Positions 1-10,046 of a stretch of 64,000 bases of DNA are shown piece after piece. The translations under genes were made by a program, and so were the position numbers. The notes under the pieces were generated by a model. That model searched no databases. It saw nothing but the letters and a program-made list of their open reading frames with translations, and was not told the origin of the DNA. Origin of the DNA: Prorocentrum cordatum (taxonomy: Eukaryota > Sar > Dinophyceae > Prorocentrales > Prorocentraceae); NCBI GenBank assembly GCA_963575745.1, contig CAUYUJ010017649.1:248501-312500 (forward strand), read 5' to 3'. The first letter of the stretch is position 1. Each line of letters starts with the position of its first letter.

Positions 1-512
1 AGCAGCCGGCCGCTCTGGAACTGGTCCTCTACTCCAGGGTCCAGCTTCTGCTTGGACGCAAGGTACTTCTGCTTTGCCATGACGTGGTGGCTTCTCTTGA
101 CCTCCTCCTCGCCCTCCTTCTTGACGGGGGCCCCCTTGACCTTCTTGCCGAGGTCCACGCCGTACTTCTTGAGGTAGTACTGCTTGAAGGGCTGCGCATC
201 GATCTGCACGATTGCGTTCTTCACGAGGGTCTTCGTGCGCACGAGCTCGTTGCTGCTGGCGTTGTAGACGACGTCAAGGACGCGCACCTTCTTGGTGCTG
301 TTCTCGGTGCCCCACGCGAAATTGCCGCTGTCCAGGCGCAAGGCGCGGTACTTCATGTTGCCCCCGCGGCCGCGCACCGGGCGCACGCGCTTGGAGCCCA
401 GCTTGCAGTGGGCCCACGGCCGGCCCATCTCGTACTTGCGCTTCTTCTGGTGGATGTTCCTCCGTCCGCCCGTCTTGCGGTGCTTGTGGCGCGAATCCCG
501 CGAGATTCCCAT
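1..512 (-). CDS. RPS8: Ribosomal protein eS8, 5' part (runs off the left edge)
   Basis: Component of the small ribosomal subunit. The minus-strand frame opens at the ATG complementary to 510-512 and stays open to base 1 (170 full codons). The N-terminus [18 protein letters not shown], the [10 protein letters not shown] segment, [19 protein letters not shown], and the later [19 protein letters not shown] block are hallmarks of eukaryotic eS8. The family is usually about 200 residues, so roughly 30-40 C-terminal residues lie outside the window. No intron interrupts the visible 510 bp, unusual for a host gene here. Together with the relict spliced leader about 57 bp upstream this points to a retroposed mRNA copy. 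A pyrimidine tract ending in AG sits two bases before the ATG and is a likely acceptor. The frame is intact, so the copy may be functional; the 3' end cannot be judged. Confidence 0.93.
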   Translation of the reverse strand, partial: MGISRDSRHKHRKTGGRRNIHQKKRKYEMGRPWAHCKLGSKRVRPVRGRGGNMKYRALRLDSGNFAWGTENSTKKVRVLDVVYNASSNELVRTKTLVKNAIVQIDAQPFKQYYLKKYGVDLGKKVKGAPVKKEGEEEVKRSHHVMAKQKYLASKQKLDPGVEDQFQSGRL

Positions 513-530
513 GGCTGCGGGGGGAACAAG
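513..530 (-). promoter_or_regulatory. Probable trans-splice acceptor of the eS8 gene
   Basis: On the minus strand a run of C and T ends in GCAG (AG at 516-515), two bases before the eS8 ATG. Dinoflagellate mRNAs receive a spliced leader at such a site. Seen: pyrimidine tract plus AG. Inferred: its use. Confidence 0.55.
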
Positions 531-568
531 TGCAGAAGCACTTGGAAGTAGTGAGCCAGCCAAGATTG

Positions 569-589
569 CCTGAGCCAAACTGGCTACGG
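569..589 (-). other. Relict dinoflagellate spliced leader
   Basis: The minus strand reads a 21-nt match to the conserved dinoflagellate spliced leader (after its variable first base) with two mismatches; its core CAGTTTGGCTCAGG corresponds to CATTTTGGCTCAAG. It lies in the 5' leader of the intronless eS8 frame and points the same way. Genomic leader copies at this position are the known signature of reverse-transcribed, reinserted mRNA. Confidence 0.8.
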
Positions 590-1130
590 AGACGATGGTG
601 GCCTCGTGCTCACAAGCCGTACTATACATCCTTTAGAAAGAGCGGCCTGGAGACGGGGCATTGTCAGGAGGAGAAGGAAGGTCGGTATTATGAGGGAGGA
701 GGAAGGCCCATGTCCCAAGGAGGGGAAAAAGGATGCAGAAGGCGGAGTAGGAGGAAGACGAAGAGGATGATGGAGAGCAAGGGAGGGGGAGTGAGAGGTA
801 GAGAGGGGAGACACATGCGGGTTAGGAGGAGAATGGGAGAGATGAAGGGAGGGATGAAGAGAGAGGATAGTGATGATGAGCGGATGGTGGATGGGGAGAG
901 GAGGAAGGATGAGGAGGAAGGAGGAGGATGAGAAATGGGGTAAGAGGAGGGGGGAAGGGCGATGGGTTGTGGCGGAGGAGGGGACGGCGCTTCTGGAAGC
1001 GTCCTTCGGCGGCCCCCGATAGGCTCTTAAAAAGCCTCCATGAAACCCGCCCCCCCAGGAGGCCGCAGGAGGCCCCCCAAGCTGAGGGGGAGGAGGCGAG
1101 GAAGAGAGGGGGTATGACAAGTTAGGCACG
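590..1130. repeat. Purine-rich low-complexity spacer
   Basis: About 660-940 is a plus-strand GA-rich tract (GGAGGA, GAGAGG), followed by a GC-rich stretch. Long frames here are translations of the biased composition. No gene seen. Confidence 0.6.
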
Positions 1131-2369
1131 TTGGCACCATGTTTGATGTCCTACCCCTCCCACCCATCCCTTCCCATTGCGTTGATGTGTCCCTATCCAC
1201 CGACGGGTGTCATAGCGGACGTGGAACTCTCACATGAGAGAGGCACGCGGCGAAATGCCCCAAGAACGCCGGCACTCTTTGGGCCTGGCGGCCGCGGTTT
1301 TGGACGCCCGACGTGGGTACGGGAAAAGACGGGCACGGTGCCCAACAACCAACGTTGTCCAAAATCGACAGGCTGCTGTTGGGCAGGCGGCCTTCTGTCT
1401 CAAATGGACAACGTTCGCGGCGGCGCTGACAGCGAGTCCTCTTCAAAATGACCAGGAGCTGCTGTTGGGCATCGTGCCCATTCTGTCTGTACACATTTCG
1501 TTCGTGCCTAGCGGTTTGCAGGGTCTGCAAGGCGGACCAGGAACTCTTGAAATCTAGCAACCTTAAACTTCGCTGCCCCCATACGCAACACGCAGCCCGT
1601 AGCGTGCTGGCACGGAGCTCGACACGTAGATTGAACACGTAGGTCTGGCGCGATGCGTTCGCACAGACATGAGCCAACACGTTGAGCCAACACGCAGCGC
1701 GTTCAACGCGGATGTTTTGAACACGGCTCGTGGTGCGTTTGCAAGGCGGGCGTATCAGAGCAACTAAAATGAAGGGGCCCTGGGACACACAAATAAATAC
1801 ACACAAATAACAGGATTCCCCATATTTCCCCATATTTCCAAGGTTTTCGTCTTCCCCCCCCACACTTCTCATATTTTCCAATGTTGTCCCAGATTCTTCT
1901 GGGAGTCGGCGATTAGTAGTGTCTGTGTGTTTTTCCCCTCCCGGTAAAAAAAGACAACCTGCCAGTTGGGGAACGGAGACGCCTTCGCGCAAAACCGCGC
2001 GGCGCTGGTCGCGCAGCGGGGCCTCGGCGGGCCGCGGGTGCGTCGAGAACCCACGTGGGGAAGCCCGCCGCGGGCCCCGATTCTTTGCCTCGCTGTCGCT
2101 CGGACGTCCATTCCCAGTGCATGTCTCGGCTTCGTGCGATTCTTTCCCCGCAAGATGACTCAGAATGCTCCTCGATGGTGCTTGCCGAGCACAATGCACA
2201 CGTCTGGGTGATGTCAAGCTTTGTTAACTCGATACGATGAGGGCACTGGATAAGGAACCCAATCGTGGAAGTCATGGATGCCACCGCCGCTCTCATCAGA
2301 GAAGGAGTCCTCCAAGGTCTGAAGCCTCCTGGGCACATTCCTTAATCCCACCCGCCCACCGTATCAATG
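1131..2369. other. No recognisable gene
   Basis: Mixed-composition sequence. A 335-codon minus frame (1210-2217) has no domain-like features and is cysteine/arginine biased. A short direct repeat GAGCCAACACG occurs at about 1670-1700. Nothing else supported. Confidence 0.4.
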
Positions 2370-2665
2370 TGGGGTGAGTGGCGGGGGGTCCGTGGGTGGG
2401 TCGCGGCTCTGGGTCGCGGAGTGGGTTGCAGAGAGGATGGGCGCTCTCCCAAGCCAGCGCAGAACAGCGCAGGCGCCAGGCGCAATAATTCTGGGCGTCG
2501 TGATCACGCCTGCGCCGAGAGCAGCGATTTTTCTGCGGGGGGGTCGCGGGCGGGGGTCGCGGGTGCGGGTCGGGTGGGTCGCGGGTGGTCGCGGGCCAGT
2601 CGCGGGCAGGTCGCGGGTGGGTCGCGGGCGGGTCGCGGGCGGGTCGCGGGGCGAGACAGCGGCAA
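2370..2665. repeat. GGTCGCGGGC minisatellite
   Basis: Irregular 10-14 bp units of GGTCGCGGGC/GGGTGGGTCGCG, densest at 2530-2660; G-rich on the plus strand. A C-rich counterpart (CTGCGACCCACC) occurs near 11640-11710 in the opposite sense. Confidence 0.75.
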
Positions 2666-3854
2666 TACAGCAATAATCTGGAGCGCGGGACGGTGTAAGA
2701 CCATTCGACCCCGTCGCTCTAATGATGAGACCGGGGGCGCTGAAAGGGGTCTAGAATTGGCGGCAGGAGCGGGAGGGATAGGGCTCGGGATCATGAGATA
2801 ATCACTCTAGAAGCGTTAAGCATGAGACAAGTGCAAGCAGACAGCGTGCACCCTTTTTTAGTCAGGGCGGTTCGGGATCGGACCTAACGTGTCTTGAACA
2901 GACGAAATGGACGCGCACATTTCCAAGCCACACAGCAATAGTGCAACTCGGGAAGGCAGCTGTGAAACCAAATGGTATCCCTTTTGAAGGCCAACTCAAG
3001 CACATTCTTCCCGTTTGCGGCAACACCATCCGCGATCATGTTTCCTTTGACCTTTAAAAGCATACAGCCGTAGGCATGGGATGTGCATGCTGCGCTCAAC
3101 AAGGAGATACATAACTACAGAGAAACAAGAGAGATACAGTAGACAAAAAAGAGATGGAGGGACATTAACATGAGGACTGAAGGAGCGGGCTTCTAAGGCA
3201 AACATCCGTGCGTCACAACCGAGCGTGATAGCCTGAAGCGCATGGCAGCTACACGCATCGCACGCAAGCAACGGCGGAAGCTCTGTGAGCACATCGCCGA
3301 GGTGCGAGCGGTGCGCGGTGAACTTAAGAATAGTTTTGTGGCTACGGACTTATCAAGCGACCGTCGTAATCAACGGTTCGAGCAAAGCTCGGGATGAGTC
3401 CGCTGGGTCAAACCAGCAAGGAACATGACACAACATTGCGCATGCTTTGGACGTGAATGAAATCCAGGTGAATACACAATAAAGTGGGTGACGAAGTCAT
3501 TCCATCCCGACTTTGAAGAATCAGGCCATGAACGATCTGGAACGACGTCTCCCTGACCTGGCCTCGCCCAACGAGACCCCGAGCGGGCGCCGGTCATCCC
3601 AAGGGGGGTGCAGCGCATGGAGGCGGCAATGAGATTACTGAATGACACGTGTTAACTGACAACAAACATTTTACGTCCATTCCCGTGCATTGTTGGTTTC
3701 ATGCGAATCTCTTCTCCAAATGATCCAACATGCTCCAAGATGTTCAAAATCTTATGTCGCTGGCCTCGCCGAACAACAACGCACACGGCTGAATGATGCC
3801 CAATTTTCTAGTTTCAGAAACCGGAGAAGGGCGAGTTGAGACATTGCAAATTCA
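2666..3854. other. No recognisable gene
   Basis: Unique-looking sequence without a convincing frame. A small hairpin-like stretch lies at 3375-3430 (see rejected items). Confidence 0.4.
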
Positions 3855-4020
3855 AGGTCGGCTCACAGCCGGTCCCCAGGCCCCTCCCAGGGTCCCAACG
3901 CACCAGATGTCCGAGCTGTGTCCGACCGTGGCGACGAGGGGGGCCCCCCCGAAAGCCAACTACCACTGCCTCAAGCGGCCCTCCGCTGACAGCAACGTGT
4001 GCCTTCGGTGTCCTGGCCCC
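3855..4020. repeat. Dispersed repeat, copy 1 of 2
   Basis: The segment from CTCCCAGGGTCC through AAGCCAACTACCACTG is a diverged match, in the same orientation, to 6165-6290. Both contain CCCAGGG-TCC, ACGCACCA, CCGAGC and GGCCCCCC in that order. Function unknown. Confidence 0.5.
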
Positions 4021-4365
4021 GCCCGCCGAGACCCCGAGCGGGCGCCGGGCACTCAGGGGGCAGGGGGCAGCCAGCGCAGGGCGGCCGGGCGCGCCGCACA
4101 CGGCGGGGCGCGCCGCGAGCATGCCGCTCGGACGCCTACCCGCCGTGCCGCGGCTTCGTGTTGTGCCGACTTCGGCGTTGGTTCGCCCTCCCACAGAGCA
4201 GAAGTGCCCAAACTGCGTGGCTGAGGATCTGGACTACGTGGGCTTCGACCACTTAGCGGAGTTATCGGTACCACACAAGCCACTGGGGGCACCTGTGACC
4301 CATTCATGAGTTAGCTTACGCCAGATGTAACCCACCTTCGCATTCACTTGTAACCCCCCTACGGC

Positions 4366-5262
4366 ATGGGCATGGGCTGGTTTCGCTGGCGCCGGTTTCG
4401 CCGCCACTGGTTTCGCCGACGGCTGGTTTCGCCGACGGCTGGCTTCGCCGACGGCTGGTTTCGCCGACGGCTGTTTCTGTCTACGGCTGGTTTCGTCGGG
4501 GCGCTAGGAGGAGTCGTCGTCATCGTCGTCGTCGTCATCGTCGTCATCGCCGCTGCCGCCGCCGCCGCCTCCGCCGCCGCCACCGCCGCCGTCGTCTTCG
4601 TCGTCGTCGTGGTATTCGTCGTCGTCGTGCGGCCGGACCCTAAGGTGACGGTCGGGCGGGCGGGACCCTAAAGGGCAGGTCGGGCGGGCGGGACCCTAAC
4701 GGGCGGGTCGAGCGGGCGGGACATTAAGTGGGCGGGTGGGCTTGCCAGCACGCGCACGTACTGGGCCAAAGCGGGCGGGTCGGACGGGCGAGACCCTGAC
4801 GGGCGGGTCGGGCAGGTGGGACCCTGACGGGCGGGTCGGGCGGGCGGGACCCTAACGGGCAGGTCGGGCGGGCGGGACATTAAAGCGGGCGGGGTGGGTT
4901 GCCAGCACGCGAGCGCACTGGACCCGAAAGACGACGACGACCACGATGACGACGACAAAACCAACGACGACGACGAAACCGACGACGACGACGACGGCGA
5001 CGACGACGGCGAACGACGACGGCGACGACGACGACGACGACGGCGGCGACGGGCGGGTCGGCGAAACCAGCCGTCGACGAAACCAGCGGTCGAGTCGGCG
5101 AAACCAGCCGTCGGCGAAACCAACTGGGCGACACCTGTCGGCCGAAATCAGCGGGCGGGTCGGCGAAACCAGCCGTTGGGGTCCAGCCGTTGGCGAAACC
5201 AGCAGGGCCAAACCAGCCAGGCGAAACCAACCGTTGGGGAAACCAGCCGTTGCCACGGCAGG
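4366..5262. repeat. Mirror-symmetric satellite block with G-rich centre
   Basis: Left arm: repeats of GGTTTCGCCGACGGCT (4378-4495), then (GTC/ATC)n and (GCC)n to about 4640. Centre (4640-4890): units of GGGCGGGTCGGGCGGGCGG followed by GACCCTAA. Right arm: (GAC)n at 4925-5055, then repeats of AGCCGTCGGCGAAACC (5055-5250), the reverse complement of the left-arm unit. The block is a long imperfect palindrome. Frames through it are translations of repeats. Confidence 0.85.
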
Positions 5263-5519
5263 TTCATGTCGTGACGACTTCGGGGTTGGTTCCTGACACC
5301 GCGGGGATCGTTCAGCCTTGAACGGTCGGCCGTTTTTCCGAAACGTCAGATCGTTCAACATCGACCGATTCTAGGTCGCCGGCGGCGTCCAATCTTGAAC
5401 GCTGGCGGCGGGGTCGCCGCCGGTCGACGCGACGTAAACCTGTCGTACATGTTTCGGTTTCGCGGGTCTTGTTTTCGAGAGATGATGCAATATGTGCCGG
5501 CGAGCCCAGGGGGGAATGC
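5263..5519. other. Spacer with GATCGTTCA motifs
   Basis: Contains two GATCGTTCA words and short GC-rich inverted stretches (GTCGCCGGCGGCG and GGTCGCCGCCGG). No gene. Confidence 0.35.
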
Positions 5520-5712
5520 AGAGGGGGCGGAGGCCTTCTCAGAAGGCTCGGTTCTCAGAAGGCTCGGAACCTCCGAGCCTTCTGAGAAGTCTTGAAGGCC
5601 TTCTCCGCAGACGCAGACTCGGAGGGCCAGGCCGCTTCTGAGAAGCTTCCGGATCGCTTCTGAGAAGCCCCGCCGCTGCCTTCTGAGAAGGCCTGGCCTC
5701 GCCGAGACAGGC
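5520..5712. repeat. CTTCTGAGAAG cluster, copy 1
   Basis: At least seven copies of the near-palindromic word CTTCTGAGAAG or CTTCTCAGAAG in 190 bp, with CTCGGAA and GGCC between. Related clusters lie at 7240-7350 and 61455-61560. Confidence 0.75.
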
Positions 5713-5971
5713 GCACACGTCCGAGCGACGCCAGTGCCCCTCGGGGCCACGAGACCCCGAGCCGTCGGAGCAGGACGAGCGGAAGCAACGGCAGCCCCAC
5801 ATCGGCCCCAGCAGCCGGAGCAGGGCGAGCTGAGGCTGCAGTCGTGGCACCGCCAGAGAGCGCAACACGCGGACGAAGGGGCTGTGCTGGCCACGGCGGG
5901 CCTCGGGCGCGATCATGTTCCGCGACCTCGATCTGAGCAACGGCCAGAAATCCGAGCCCCTATTTCAGCGC

Positions 5972-6113
5972 CTCAACTGTAGAGGAAGAGCCAGCATCAG
6001 AGACATCAATATTCGACGGTCCGCGCGGAGTTCTCGGATCCCTCCTGAACCCAACGTGGTCCTTACTTCAGCCCTGAATTGTAGAGGAAGAGCCAACATC
6101 AGAGACATCAATA
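5972..6113. repeat. Pair of about 41-bp direct repeats
   Basis: 5972-6012 and 6072-6113 share TGTAGAGGAAGAGCCA, then ACATCAGAGACATCAATAT, about 100 bp apart. The first copy is followed by GACGGTCCGCGCGGA, the arm motif of the introner-like family described at 9066-9246. Confidence 0.7.
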
Positions 6114-6164
6114 TCGAGGGATCTGCGCTCGTTGTGGTGCTTCGAGCAAAGACAACTCAGAATC

Positions 6165-6290
6165 GGCGCCAGGACCCTCCCAGGGGGTCCACACGCACCA
6201 ATCTCCCGAGCGACGTGTAGCCGTGACGACAAATGGCCCCCCTAGAGGCCAACTGCTGTTGTCTCAACTGGGCGACGATCAGAAACTGGC
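6165..6290. repeat. Dispersed repeat, copy 2 of 2
   Basis: Diverged match to 3855-4020 in the same orientation. No coding content. Confidence 0.5.
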
Positions 6291-7019
6291 CTCGCGCGAG
6301 ATGGCATAGCGACCTTCCTCATACGCCGCGGAAAACGCGGGCCGCCGGCGCGGCACGCTGCATTGGAGACGAGGGCGCTCACGCGAGACCTTCGGCGGGC
6401 AGCTTACGCGCCAACGTCGGCGCAAACGACCACGTTATTTTGCGTCGCTCAGCTGGCCCTCCCTGACCGAAACCGGACCCAGGACAAAATGACATCCTTC
6501 AAGAACACGAGACCCTCCGCCGGCCAAGACAAACGGAACATTCAAGGATGCTCTCCCCCAGGATGCACCAGAACATCCAGCAAGCACGCAGAACCTCAGG
6601 GGGCCCTCCCCGCACCAACCTCGGTCCGACTGCAGCGGGCGTCGGGCCTCACGGGGCGGGGGGGGCAGCGCAGAGCAGCGGGGCACGCCGCCCGCGGCGG
6701 AGGGCGGGGCGGGGCGCACGCGGCGGGGCGGTGGCGCGGGGCCGCGGGAGGTGCCCCTGTCGCGGGGCCCGTGAGCCCCGACCGCGCAGCACGCCACGGC
6801 TGGCAGGAGAGGAGGGCGGGAGGGCGGGGCAGGCCGGGTGCGCTCGCACCACATCCAGCATACGATCCCTGCCTCTGGTCCCTCCCTGTGGCGCTGCTGC
6901 GTTTTCTCTATCCGCGGACGCGTGTCCTGGCCGGCCCTGGGTCTCTCCGAGAAGAGCCCGGCGTGTGTCGTGCGCAGTCGGGAAAGGGGAGCTACGCACA
7001 TAGGAGGAGGAAGAGGAGG
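6291..7019. other. GC-rich spacer, no supported gene
   Basis: Overlapping frames on both strands are arginine/alanine/glycine-rich and look compositional. The 375-codon plus frame 6363-7490 runs through the downstream GGA and CAG repeats. No domain seen. Confidence 0.4.
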
Positions 7020-7119
7020 ACGAGGGGGAGGAGGAGGAGGTGGCGGGTGAGCAGGAGGATGAGCAGGAGGAAAAGAAGGAGGATGAAGGAGGAGAAGGAA
7101 GAGGAGGAGGAGGACGACG

Positions 7120-7169
<50 letters not shown>
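7020..7169. repeat. (GGA)n tract followed by (CAG)16
   Basis: GGA-rich sequence to 7121, then an uninterrupted CAG run at 7122-7169 (16 units). In the plus frame it would be polyglutamine, but no flanking domain supports translation. Confidence 0.9.
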
Positions 7170-7171
<2 letters not shown>

Positions 7172-7239
7172 ACTGGAGTGGAAGGTGCGGGAGGGACAGA
7201 AGGACCAGGGGGAAGGGAGAGGGGGAAGAACCCCCTCAG

Positions 7240-7350
7240 ACGGCTCAGAAGGCCTTGTGGAAAACTTTCTGAACCTTCTCCGAAGTTCTCAGATGGCCGG
7301 AGCTCTTGTGAGAAGCCCCGCCGCCTTCTTAGAAAGCCTGCCCCCTGTCT
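7240..7350. repeat. CTTCTGAGAAG cluster, copy 2
   Basis: Diverged copies of the word seen at 5520-5712 (CTCAGAAGG, CTTCTCCGAAG, GTGAGAAGCC, CTTCTTAGAAAG). Confidence 0.55.
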
Positions 7351-7778
7351 CACTGTCCTCACGGGCGCGCCGCCGAGATGAGGACGACTGGGACTGCACA
7401 CGTCGCGCGGTCTGGCTTTTGGCGGGCACGGGCTTGCTAGACGGGCCCCCCTGTTCGCCCCAGAAACTCGCAAGACCACAGCAAGAGTGACACGGACCTC
7501 GACGTCGCCGCCTGAGGCCACAACCATACACCCCCTTCCGTGGTATTCAGCCACGGGCAGAGGAGACCACACCATACGCATCACACGAGCAGGAGCACGA
7601 GGGGCGGCACAGCCCTCGACTCCGAGCGCGACAGCGGCGGGAACGACAGACCGAGTGCAGCAGCAGAGCCCCTGACTCTACGTGCGGCGGCGGCGCGGGG
7701 CTCGAGGGCTCAGAACGCACCCGAGCGCCACTGGACGTTGCTCGCGCTGTCGCTCGGGCTCACACTGCTCGCACTCAC

Positions 7779-7937
7779 CTCCGAGGACGGCCTGGCCGCC
7801 CCGCGCCGCTGGAGCCCCCCCGCCCGCGAGCGCGAGGGCTCGGCGGCGCCGTGGTGGCGCAGGGGCTGCTGCAGCTCGAGGACGGACCGGGGCTGCCCGG
7901 AGGCGCTCCTGGCCCAGGGTGCCCCCTTCCTCTCCAC
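7779..7937 (-). CDS. Possible exon with a consensus donor
   Basis: On the minus strand an open frame (about 53 codons, containing RSVLELQQPLRHHG) ends at CGGAG followed by GTGAGT, a textbook 5' splice site (intron begins at 7778). The upstream boundary is not defined. It lies downstream, in the same direction, of the coiled-coil exons at 8.6-10.7 kb and could belong to the same gene. Composition is arginine/alanine-rich, so a chance frame is possible. Confidence 0.3.
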
Positions 7938-7972
7938 ACCGCTTCGGAGCCCCGGGGGCCCTCTCGGCCGGG

Positions 7973-8096
7973 TGTCGGTGGCTCAAGGATGGGGTCCCGA
8001 GGGATGGGATCCTAAGGATGGGAGGGGTTCAACTTGCTTGAGGCACCTCGTCCTTAAGACCCCATCCCTCAGGACCCCATCCTTGAACCACCGAGG
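7973..8096. repeat. Hairpin-forming inverted repeat (MITE-like)
   Basis: Two arms of about 50 bp: TCGGTGGCTCAAGGATGGGG onward (7975-8022), and its near-exact reverse complement ending CCATCCTTGAACCACCGA (8047-8094). The loop is about 25 bp. Five or six mismatches are visible between the arms. Confidence 0.85.
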
Positions 8097-8649
8097 GCGA
8101 GGGGGTGGCTCAGGCCATCTGGGCTTCCCTGAGGAGAGCTGGGGCCACCGTCGGCCAGGGGCACCTCGGGCAGCACCCGAGATGACAAATACCGCGGGCT
8201 CTCTGCCGCAGGCAGGCTCGGCCGGAAACCGAGCTGCAAGGACGGCGGCGTCGAAGGCGTCGCCGCTCTTGGATTTGAAAGACTCACAGCCCAGATCTCG
8301 CACGACTAATCCAGCAACGTCTCGGCCTTCCAGCCCCGTCTCCGCGAAGCGCTGGTGCGAGTGAAAGGCCCGCTTGAGCCACGCTTCGCTGGAAGCTCCA
8401 CTCGTGAGGGAAAATATCGTCCCCCCCTGGAGTAGGACGCTGCCCCAAATACGATTGGCTTCCCGAGTAGTCTCCAACATTGTGTAGTCCCGCGCAAGCC
8501 CATAATGCCACAATACCAGACATGGCATTGATCATGTTCCAACAAGTCTCTTGGCAAGATGCTGGTTTCAGAACGGCGTGACCACTGGCGCTGCGCGTCG
8601 GACAGCGAAGCCATCCGAACACGGATGCATCTCGGTTGGCTAGCGAGAC

Positions 8650-9060
8650 GTCATGGGCCACATATCTGGCATTCCCTGCTGTCTTGGGAGCGAGATCCTC
8701 TGCTGGAGTAATGGTCTCCAGCCCTCTGGCTCTGCTCTCGCAGCTTCGCTTTGCCTCCTCGAGCTCCAGCTTCAGATTCTCGATCTCGGTCTTCCACTGG
8801 AGCTCCTTGCACTCGAAGGTGTTGACGAGCAAGTTCCTTTCCTCCTGCGTGCTTTTCAGCAGGGCTCTCAGTTCCCTGAGCTCGCTGTCCTTGGCACCGT
8901 CGTCGAAGTCACTTGTGCTCCACTGCAGCCTGCGCGTCAGATCATCGATGTCCTTTCTGTGCTTTGCCTCCTCCGACGCCAGCGCACGTTTGAGGGCCTC
9001 GACCCTAGCTTCTGCGATCCGATTGCTCTCCCTCAGGGCGTGGAGCTGCTCCCTGAGGTC
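8650..9060 (-). CDS. Coiled-coil exon of a large minus-strand gene
   Basis: A 3' splice site TTCCCTTCTCTAG (AG at 9062-9061) is followed by an open frame starting GACCTCAGG in phase 0. The roughly 130 residues are dominated by heptad-like charged segments: LREQLHALRESNRIAEARVE, KHRKDIDDLTRRLQW, ELRELRALLKSTQEERN and WKTEIENLKLELEEAKRS. This predicts a long alpha-helical coiled coil and no enzymatic domain. The frame remains open to 8284, but coil character ends near 8690, so the donor is probably around 8650-8700; I could not fix it. Similar coiled-coil coding at 10047-10724 suggests one multi-exon structural or scaffold protein. The element at 9066-9246 abuts its acceptor. Confidence 0.65.
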
Positions 9061-9065
9061 CTAGA

Positions 9066-9246
9066 GAAGGGAAAATACGACATAGCCATAACCTTTCGAA
9101 GGTCCGCGCGGATTTGTTTGGATCGGCGTTGGATCCCTCTCCCTGGCGCGCGGTGCGCGCCAGGTTTGGGAGCCGGAGGCGCCGCCAGGGGGCTCCGCGC
9201 AGGTCCGAGAAATCCGCGTGGACCTCCGAGATGTCATGCTTAAGTC
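9066..9246 (-). repeat. Introner-like element, family 1 (copy a)
   Basis: About 150-180 bp with inverted ends. On the minus strand the left end reads CATGACATCTCGGAGGTCC then ACGCGGATTTCTCGGACC; the right end, reverse-complemented, reads TCGAAGGTCCGCGCGGAT then TTGTTTGGATCGGCG. The centre has CCTGGCGCGCACCGCGCGCCAGG. It ends directly in the T-rich tract and AG that start the 9060 exon. Confidence 0.75.
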
Positions 9247-9479
9247 ATGCACCTTGTTTGGCTCCTCGTGTTGAGCTGCTCACTTCGGCTACACGCAAGA
9301 ACTGCCCGAAGCAAGAATGACCTTTGGTGCGCGGCCTCAGGAGGGCGCGGGGATGCCACTCCCGAGCGCACTGCAGTCAGCGATCCGGGGACCCCCGTGG
9401 GCCTGCACCCGAGCTGATTCTGGCGAGGAGTTCTTGTTGCGTGTCGCGGATCCCCGAGGTCCTCCGCCCCTGCAGCGCT

Positions 9480-9690
9480 GTGCTGCAGCCTTGGGCTCGC
9501 CGACAGCAGGGACGGCAGCGAGTCCAGCGACAGCGAGGCGCCCCGGGGCGCCTCGGTGCGCCTTGCGAGCCCCTGCGGCTCGCGCGCCTGCCCCCTGTCC
9601 TTCAGAGCGTCGAGCTCCTCCCTGGTCTGGGCGTGGCTCCAGAGCGACGCCTCGCGCAGGGCAGCGTTCGGTGTGACCATGCTCCGCCGC
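9480..9690 (-). CDS. Possible exon, helical charged segment
   Basis: The minus frame contains NAALREASLWSHAQTREE, LDALKDRGQAREPQ and LSLDSLPSLLSASPRLQ. The heptad-like start resembles the neighbouring coiled-coil exons. Splice sites are not clear. It lies between the exons at 10047-10724 and 8650-9060 and may connect them. Confidence 0.35.
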
Positions 9691-10046
9691 TTTCGGCCTC
9701 CCAGGGGCCCTCTCTTGGCCCCGGGGCCGTCGACAAAACGGCTCAGGATGGAAAGCCGGTCCCAGGGAAGGGGTCCAGACCTCCCGGGGGTCCACGTTGC
9801 GAAAACAGTCACAAAAGTTCCGGTTTTTTTGTTGAAACCACATACCTCGCATTATGTGGCCGGGTGGGTCAGTGGGTGCGCTGGCACATAACATAACGCG
9901 TTGCGCGCACTACGAACAGCATACCTGTGCGCTAAACAACAGGCGCTGCTGCAACGGGGGTGGGTGAAGCGGAGGGCGTTCTGTTATCTACTGGGTGGGT
10001 GGGTTGGAGGCCACATAACACGCTATGTGTGTGTGTGTGTCCAACT

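Noticed and set aside
84-551. 155-codon plus-strand frame
   Set aside because: Shadow of the eS8 gene on the other strand.
1660-1705. GAGCCAACACG direct repeats resembling spliced-leader complements
   Set aside because: Only about 10 of 15 bases match the leader core, and no coding region follows.
1210-2217. 335-codon minus-strand ORF
   Set aside because: No domain, no splice or leader context, and biased composition.
3370-3440. Hammerhead-ribozyme-like word GGGATGAGTCCGCTGGGTC with a stem CCAGC
   Set aside because: The invariant CUGAUGA and GAAA core positions are not met (GGGATGA, GGAAC), and no proper stem III is present.
4640-4890. CCCTAA words resembling interstitial telomere repeats
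   Set aside because: CCCTAA occurs once per longer G-rich minisatellite unit rather than in tandem.
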